DNA of 64,000 nt, taken from the NCBI RefSeq assembly GCF_030269305.1, contig NZ_BSTC01000003.1:558001-622000 (forward strand), read 5' to 3'. The notes beneath the pieces were generated by a model. The model saw only the letters and a program-made list of their open reading frames with translations, had not been told where the DNA came from and searched no databases. The stretch comes from Kineosporia sp. NBRC 101731 (GTDB taxonomy: Bacteria > Actinomycetota > Actinomycetes > Actinomycetales > Kineosporiaceae). The first letter of the stretch is position 1; each line of letters starts with the position of its first letter. Positions 59,463 to 64,000 of this stretch are shown one piece after another. A program made the translations under genes and the position numbers.

Positions 59463-60137
59463 ATGACCGAGAACCTCGCCACTTACATCGACCAGACGCT
59501 GCTCAAGCCGGAAGCCACGCCCGACGACGTGCGCAAACTCGTCGCCGACGCCCGGGAGCTCGCCGTGTTCGGTGTGTGCGTGTCGCCGTCCCTGGTGACC
59601 GTCGCCAAGGAGGCCGCGGCCGGTTCGGATCTCGCGGTCGTGACGGTGTGCGGTTTCCCCAGCGGCGCCCACAGCGCGGCGGTGAAGGCCGACGAGGCGA
59701 AGCGCTCCGTCGCCGAGGGGGCGGACGAGATCGACATGGTGATCAATGTCGGCGCCGCGGTGTCCGGCGACTACGCCACGACCGAGCAGGAGATTGCCGC
59801 CGTCCGGGCCGCCGTCCCCGCCCCGCACCTGCTCAAGGTGATCGTCGAGTCGGCCGCCCTGACCGACGAGCAGCTCACCGCCGTGTGCCGGGCGGCGACC
59901 CGGGCCGGCGCCGACTTCGTGAAGACCTCCACCGGTTTCCACCCGACCGGCGGCGCCACCGTGCACGCCGTCGAGGTGATGCGCGCGGCCATCGGCCCGC
60001 AGGTGCGGATCAAGGCTTCCGGCGGCATCCGCACCCTCGAGGACGCCGAGGCGATGATCGCCGCCGGCGCCACCCGGCTCGGCCTGTCGTCGGCGCGCTC
60101 CGTGCTCGAGGGCAAGGCCTCGACGAGCGCCTACTAG
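59463..60137 (+). CDS. deoC: deoxyribose-phosphate aldolase
   Basis: Class I aldolase of 224 aa that cleaves 2-deoxyribose 5-phosphate to glyceraldehyde 3-phosphate and acetaldehyde. [48 protein letters not shown] and the Schiff-base lysine in [16 protein letters not shown] are all present, with the proton-relay lysine in [10 protein letters not shown]. It is a single gene without other nucleoside catabolic genes nearby. Confidence 0.95.
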   Translation: MTENLATYIDQTLLKPEATPDDVRKLVADARELAVFGVCVSPSLVTVAKEAAAGSDLAVVTVCGFPSGAHSAAVKADEAKRSVAEGADEIDMVINVGAAVSGDYATTEQEIAAVRAAVPAPHLLKVIVESAALTDEQLTAVCRAATRAGADFVKTSTGFHPTGGATVHAVEVMRAAIGPQVRIKASGGIRTLEDAEAMIAAGATRLGLSSARSVLEGKASTSAY

Positions 60138-60141
60138 AAAA

Positions 60142-60208
60142 GATCATGCCGTCCCCCGACCTACGGCCGGGAGGGGCCCCCAGTTCCCCGGGAAACGTCG
60201 GCATGATC
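60142..60208. terminator. bidirectional terminator between deoC and the MFS gene
   Basis: GATCATGCCG and CGGCATGATC form a perfect 10-bp outer stem around a G/C-rich interior. Read on the minus strand it is followed by TTTTCT, a proper U-tract, so it terminates the MFS transcript and probably also deoC. Its right arm lies inside the end of the MFS coding region. Confidence 0.75.
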
Positions 60209-61504
60209 ACGGCAGAAGGGCGTGAGCAGCACCAAGGCCCCTGCCGTGACGTAGAGCGTCGGGGACAGGGCATTCCCCAGCGCCTCGTACCCCTGGAGCA
60301 GCACAGTGGCTCCGAACAGCGCACCGATGGCCCAGACCACCTGCAGCACACCGACAGCCCCGGCCGCCCCGGCCACCGGCAGGAGGCGCAGGGCGGTCTG
60401 GGTCACGGCGGCGATCCCGAGCCCCGCCCCCAGCCCGAGCAACGTCGTTCCGCCGATCAGCGTCCACCAGGCGCCGTCGTGCGTGGCCGCGAGCCAGGCG
60501 CAGGCCGCCGCCATGACCACGAAACCGGCCGGGAGCAGCCGGCGCGGGGTGGTCGGCAGGATGCCCAGCACCCCGCCGCCCGCGGTGGCGACGGCCAGGC
60601 AGAGCATGACCCGGGGGTACTCGTCACCGGCCGAGGAGGCGACGAGTAGCGGGACGAGAAGCACTGGCACACCGTGGAGTCCAAGGGCCAGCGGGAGGGG
60701 CGCCCAGGGTCGGCGGACCGCGGGCAGATAGCGTCGCCCGACCCGCAGCAGTCCCGGAGTGACGACGAGAACGGCTGCCTTCCAGGGGCTGTCGACCCAG
60801 AACAGGGCGGCCAGGGTCAGGACGCCGGTGCCGCCCAGTAACAGGATCCCGACAGCGCCCGGCCGCACCGGCGTGACCGGCCAGCCCGGTGACGTCAGCG
60901 TGAACCAGGCCACCAGCAGCGCCACGACGGTGAACGCCACAGCGGTCCAGGGCAGGAAGCCGGGGCCGAGGTCGACCCCGGGCGGCACGGCGAGCACCCG
61001 GTCACCGTAGTACCGCAGCGGCGCCGCCAGCAGCGGCGCGGCTACGGCCACCGCCGCCACGGCCCCGGCCGCGGTGTGGCCCGCGGCCTCGTGCGCCGAG
61101 GCCACGCAGGCCGGGATCACCGCCAGGGCCAGGCTCGACAGTGCCGAACCGGCCACCACCAGGGGGTGGTTCGTGGCCAGGGCGACCAGGAGGGTCCCGG
61201 CCAGCACGAGCAGCAGAACGATCAGGACGGTGCGCCGGCGTCGGGTGCCGACACCGATCCGGCTCACCACCGGCACCAGCAGGACCCCGGGCAGGAACTG
61301 GGCAGCCGACTGCCAGCGCACCTGGCCCACGGTGGTGGGCAGCTCGTCCGACAGCGCCGACAGCGCCGACAGCGCCGACAGGGCCGGCCCGGCGGTGACG
61401 ACCGAGGCCAGCAGTGCGAGCACGCCGATCAGGAACACCCGGGTCGCCGGGCCGAGTGGGTCCCGGGAGGCGTGCTTGGCTCGTCCGGCCGCTGCCATCG
61501 ACAT
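60161..61504 (-). CDS. MFS transporter
   Basis: Membrane protein of 447 aa with about 12-14 predicted helices, arranged as in the drug:H+ antiporter group of the major facilitator superfamily. A basic loop VSRIGVGTRRRRTV lies after the second helix in the usual MFS position. The first extracytoplasmic segment carries an LSA-LSA-LSA repeat encoded by tandem 9-base units (61350-61385). The substrate is unknown. It is transcribed toward deoC and separated from pyruvate carboxylase by about 70 bases. Confidence 0.8.
   Translation of the reverse strand: MSMAAAGRAKHASRDPLGPATRVFLIGVLALLASVVTAGPALSALSALSALSDELPTTVGQVRWQSAAQFLPGVLLVPVVSRIGVGTRRRRTVLIVLLLVLAGTLLVALATNHPLVVAGSALSSLALAVIPACVASAHEAAGHTAAGAVAAVAVAAPLLAAPLRYYGDRVLAVPPGVDLGPGFLPWTAVAFTVVALLVAWFTLTSPGWPVTPVRPGAVGILLLGGTGVLTLAALFWVDSPWKAAVLVVTPGLLRVGRRYLPAVRRPWAPLPLALGLHGVPVLLVPLLVASSAGDEYPRVMLCLAVATAGGGVLGILPTTPRRLLPAGFVVMAAACAWLAATHDGAWWTLIGGTTLLGLGAGLGIAAVTQTALRLLPVAGAAGAVGVLQVVWAIGALFGATVLLQGYEALGNALSPTLYVTAGALVLLTPFCRDHADVSRGTGGPSRP
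61350..61385. repeat. tandem 9-base repeat inside the MFS gene
   Basis: Three perfect copies and one imperfect copy of GACAGCGCC in direct tandem. Copy-number change would add or remove three residues (Leu-Ser-Ala) without shifting the frame. Confidence 0.75.
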
Positions 61505-61575
61505 CCGTGCTGCTCCAGACCTCGTCGGTGAGGCCTGAGCATCGCACAGAAAATACGGACAAAAGGTGTGAATGG

Positions 61576-64000
61576 CTAAGCCAGTTCGAGCACCAGGTCA
61601 CCGCCGTCCACGCTCTGCACCCCACTGAAGGCCAGCCGCTGCACCACGCCCTCGACCGGGGCGGTGATGGAGGCTTCCATCTTCATCGCCTCGATCGTGG
61701 CCACCGTGTCCCCGGCGGCCACCTTGTCGCCCGCGGCCACCACCAGCGTCACCACGCCCTGGAACGGCGCGGCCACCTGCCCGGGCCGGGACGGGTCGGC
61801 CTTCTCCGCCGACGGGATCTCGGCCGCGATCCTGGTGTCGCGCACGCTGATCGGCCGCATCTGCCCGTTCAGCCGGGCCATCACGGTGCGGAAACCCTTC
61901 TCGTCCGGCTCGCTGATCGACTGCAGACCCATGATCAGGGTCTTGCCCTCGGACAGCTCCACCGCGTGTTCCTCGCCCCGGCGCAGACCGTAGAGGTAGT
62001 CCAGGGTGGGTAGCCCGGAGGTGTCGCCGTAGGTCGATCGGGCCTCGGCGAAAATCCTTGCGGGACCCGGGAACAGGAGCTCGTTCAGAGCCCTGCGGGG
62101 GTCCGTCGCGAGCGCGTCCTCCTGCTCGGGGCTCAGTTCTTCCGAAGGTGCCGTCCAGGAACGTCCTTCGAGGGCCCTGGTGCGGAACGGCTCGGCCCAG
62201 CCGCCGGGCGGGTCGCCCAGCTCGCCGTTCAGGAAGCCGATCACCGAGTCCGGGATGTCGAAAGAGCCCGGGTGCTGTGAGAACCCCTCGGGGTCGGCCC
62301 CGGCCGCCACCAGCGAGAGCGCCAGATCGCCGATGACCTTGGACGACGGGGTCACCTTGGGCACGTTGCCCAGGATGTCGTTCGCCGCGGCGTACATGTC
62401 CTCGATCTGCTCGAACTTCTCGCCCAGGCCCAGCGCGATCGCCTGCTGGCGCAGGTTCGACAGCTGCCCGCCCGGGATCTCGTGCCGGTAGACCCGCCCG
62501 GTCGGTGAGCTCAGCCCGGACTCGAACGGCGCGTAGACCCGGCGCACCGCCTCCCAGTACGGCTCCAGTGCGTTGACCGCCCGCAGGTCGAGCCCGGTCT
62601 CGCGGTCACTGTGGTCGGTCGCGGCCACCAGCGCGGACATCGGCGGCTGGGAGGTGGTGCCGGCCATCGAGGCACAGGCCGCGTCGACCGCGTCCACCCC
62701 GGCCGCGATCGCGGCGGTGAGGGTGGCCAGCTGGCCACCCGCGGTGTCGTGGGTGTGCAGGTGCACCGGCAGGTCGAACTCCTGGCGCAGGGCCGTCACC
62801 AGCCTCGATGCCGCCGGCGCCCGCAGCAACCCGGCCATGTCCTTGATACACAGCACGTGCGCCCCGGCCTTCACGATGCGTTCGGCCAGGTGCAGGTAAT
62901 AGTCCAGGGTGTAGAGCTTCTCGCCCGGATCGGAGAGGTCGCCGGTGTAGCACAGGGCCACCTCGGCCACGGTCGTGCCGGTCGCCCGCACCGCCTCGAT
63001 CGCGGGCCGCATCTGCTCGACGTCGTTCAGGGCGTCGAAGATACGGAACACGTCGATACCGGTGGAGGCGGCCTCGGCCACGAAGGCGTCGGTCACCCGG
63101 GTCGGGTACGGCGTGTAGCCCACGGTGTTACGGCCGCGCAGCAGCATCTGCAGGGCGATGTTCGGCACCGCCTCGCGCAGCGACGCCAGGCGCTCCCACG
63201 GGTCCTCGGCCAGGAACCGCAGCGCCACGTCGTAGGTCGCCCCGCCCCAGGCCTCGATCGACCACAGTTGCGGGGTGGTCCGGGCGACGTGCGGCGCGAC
63301 CGTCAGGAGGTCCCGGGTCCGCACGCGGGTGGCCAGCAACGACTGATGGGCATCCCGGAACGTGGTGTCGGTGACGGCGACCCGGTTCTGCGCCCGCAGC
63401 CTCCGGGCGAACTCCTGCGGCCCGAGATCCAGCAGCAGCTGCCGGGTCCCGCCCGGAGCGGGGGTGGTGAGGTCGGTGGGGGGAAGCTTCAGCGTGGGAT
63501 CCAGCATCACCGGCGCCGGCCCGTTCGGCTGGTTCACCGTCACGTCCGCCAGGTAGGTCAGCAGCTTGCTGCCCCGGTCGCCGGTGCCGCGGGCCTGGAG
63601 CAGGTGCGGGTGGGTCTCGATGAACGCGGTGGTGACGTGGCCGGCGGCGAAGTCCGGGTCGTCCAGCACCGCCTGCAGGAACGGGATGTTGGTGGAGACC
63701 CCGCGGATCCGGAACTCGGCCACGGCGCGGCGGGCCTTCTCCACCGCCGATCCGAACGTGCGGCCCCGGCAGGTGAGCTTGGCCAGCATCGAGTCGAAGT
63801 GCGCGCTGACCTGCGCCCCGGTGTAGGCGGTGCCGCCGTCCAGCCGCACCCCGCCGCCGCCGGGTGAGCGGTAGGTGGTGATGACACCGGTGTCCGGGCG
63901 GAAGTTGTTGGCCGGGTCCTCGGTGGTGATCCGGCACTGCAGGGCCGCGCCCCGCAGGCGCACGGTGTCCTGCGACAGACCCAGGTCGTCCAGCGTCTCA
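61576..64000 (-). CDS. pyc: pyruvate carboxylase, C-terminal 800 or so residues (runs off window)
   Basis: Biotin enzyme making oxaloacetate from pyruvate. The visible part covers the end of the biotin carboxylase domain (ALQCRITTEDPANNFRPDTG, GVSTNIPFLQAVL), the carboxyltransferase domain (VTDTTFRDAHQSLLATRVRTRDLL, FRIFDALNDVEQM, CIKDMAGLLRAPAA, LHTHDTAGGQ) and the C-terminal biotinyl domain with the attachment lysine in IEAMKMEA. The frame is open at base 64000, so the ATP-grasp part lies outside the window. It is anaplerotic and cytoplasmic. Confidence 0.96.
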   Translation of the reverse strand, partial: ETLDDLGLSQDTVRLRGAALQCRITTEDPANNFRPDTGVITTYRSPGGGGVRLDGGTAYTGAQVSAHFDSMLAKLTCRGRTFGSAVEKARRAVAEFRIRGVSTNIPFLQAVLDDPDFAAGHVTTAFIETHPHLLQARGTGDRGSKLLTYLADVTVNQPNGPAPVMLDPTLKLPPTDLTTPAPGGTRQLLLDLGPQEFARRLRAQNRVAVTDTTFRDAHQSLLATRVRTRDLLTVAPHVARTTPQLWSIEAWGGATYDVALRFLAEDPWERLASLREAVPNIALQMLLRGRNTVGYTPYPTRVTDAFVAEAASTGIDVFRIFDALNDVEQMRPAIEAVRATGTTVAEVALCYTGDLSDPGEKLYTLDYYLHLAERIVKAGAHVLCIKDMAGLLRAPAASRLVTALRQEFDLPVHLHTHDTAGGQLATLTAAIAAGVDAVDAACASMAGTTSQPPMSALVAATDHSDRETGLDLRAVNALEPYWEAVRRVYAPFESGLSSPTGRVYRHEIPGGQLSNLRQQAIALGLGEKFEQIEDMYAAANDILGNVPKVTPSSKVIGDLALSLVAAGADPEGFSQHPGSFDIPDSVIGFLNGELGDPPGGWAEPFRTRALEGRSWTAPSEELSPEQEDALATDPRRALNELLFPGPARIFAEARSTYGDTSGLPTLDYLYGLRRGEEHAVELSEGKTLIMGLQSISEPDEKGFRTVMARLNGQMRPISVRDTRIAAEIPSAEKADPSRPGQVAAPFQGVVTLVVAAGDKVAAGDTVATIEAMKMEASITAPVEGVVQRLAFSGVQSVDGGDLVLELA

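Noticed and set aside
1-64000. tRNA, rRNA, CRISPR arrays, integrases, intact transposases or att sites
   Set aside because: Looked for by eye and not found; the wec operon and the GMC cassette therefore have no visible mobility genes next to them, so transfer is not shown by flanking elements.

Overview
The window is very G+C-rich (about 70% by eye), with strong G/C third-position bias, many GTG and a few TTG starts, and stop/start overlaps of 1-8 bases. Together with the MASE1-GGDEF protein, CD225/DUF2752 proteins and DosR-type boxes this points to a free-living actinomycete. The family cannot be fixed from this sequence alone. No rRNA, tRNA, CRISPR array or intact insertion sequence was seen.

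Layout. 1-2.2 kb: the start of a secreted protein and a two-component system. 2.3-8.1 kb: a fatty-acid or other acyl-CoA degradation island (acyl-CoA dehydrogenase, divergent thiolase, two short-chain dehydrogenases, a MaoC hydratase) flanked by two TetR regulators; both divergent promoters carry near-identical palindromes. 8.2-12.8 kb: a methyltransferase, then an organosulfur set (SsuD-like monooxygenase, SfnB-like oxidoreductase, LysR regulator). 12.9-16.2 kb: a macrolide-type glycosyltransferase with its TetR, and a PIG-L deacetylase preceded by a cysteine-rich leader peptide, then a decayed kinase. 16.5-21.9 kb: a membrane diguanylate cyclase, a frameshifted glycosidase remnant and a BisC-type molybdoenzyme. 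22.1-28.6 kb: heterotetrameric sarcosine oxidase (soxBDAG) with purU and a GntR regulator, a one-carbon catabolic operon.

28.6-33.7 kb is mixed housekeeping (P-loop kinase, BLUF photoreceptor, CoA transferase, small membrane proteins, phosphotransferase, NUDIX). 33.9-39.8 kb is the most surprising block: wecD, wecE, a wecF-wzyE fusion and wecG, i.e. the distal part of the enterobacterial common antigen (ECA) pathway in the same gene order as Escherichia coli, with a convergent dTDP-glucose 4,6-dehydratase. An organism that should lack an outer membrane therefore carries dedicated genes to make dTDP-Fuc4NAc, transfer ManNAcA and Fuc4NAc, and polymerise the repeat.

39.9-44.4 kb: GNAT, a universal stress protein flanked by DosR-type boxes, a second luciferase-like monooxygenase sharing a bipartite promoter motif with the sulfur genes, an orphan trpF and an SDR. 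44.6-55.2 kb: ten tightly packed co-directional genes with two GMC oxidoreductases bearing a C-x5-C-x3-C-P motif, two sorbitol-dehydrogenase-like small subunits, a VioB-like ferritin protein, an IolE-like dehydratase, a second TIM-barrel isomerase-like protein, a GH15 glucoamylase, a lipocalin-like and a haem-binding-like protein. None shows a secretion signal. It looks like an undescribed cytoplasmic sugar or cyclitol oxidation cassette. 55.5-64 kb: DUF1345 protein, GNAT, secreted rhamnogalacturonan lyase with a LacI-type operator, deoC, an MFS transporter and most of pyruvate carboxylase, which runs off the window end.
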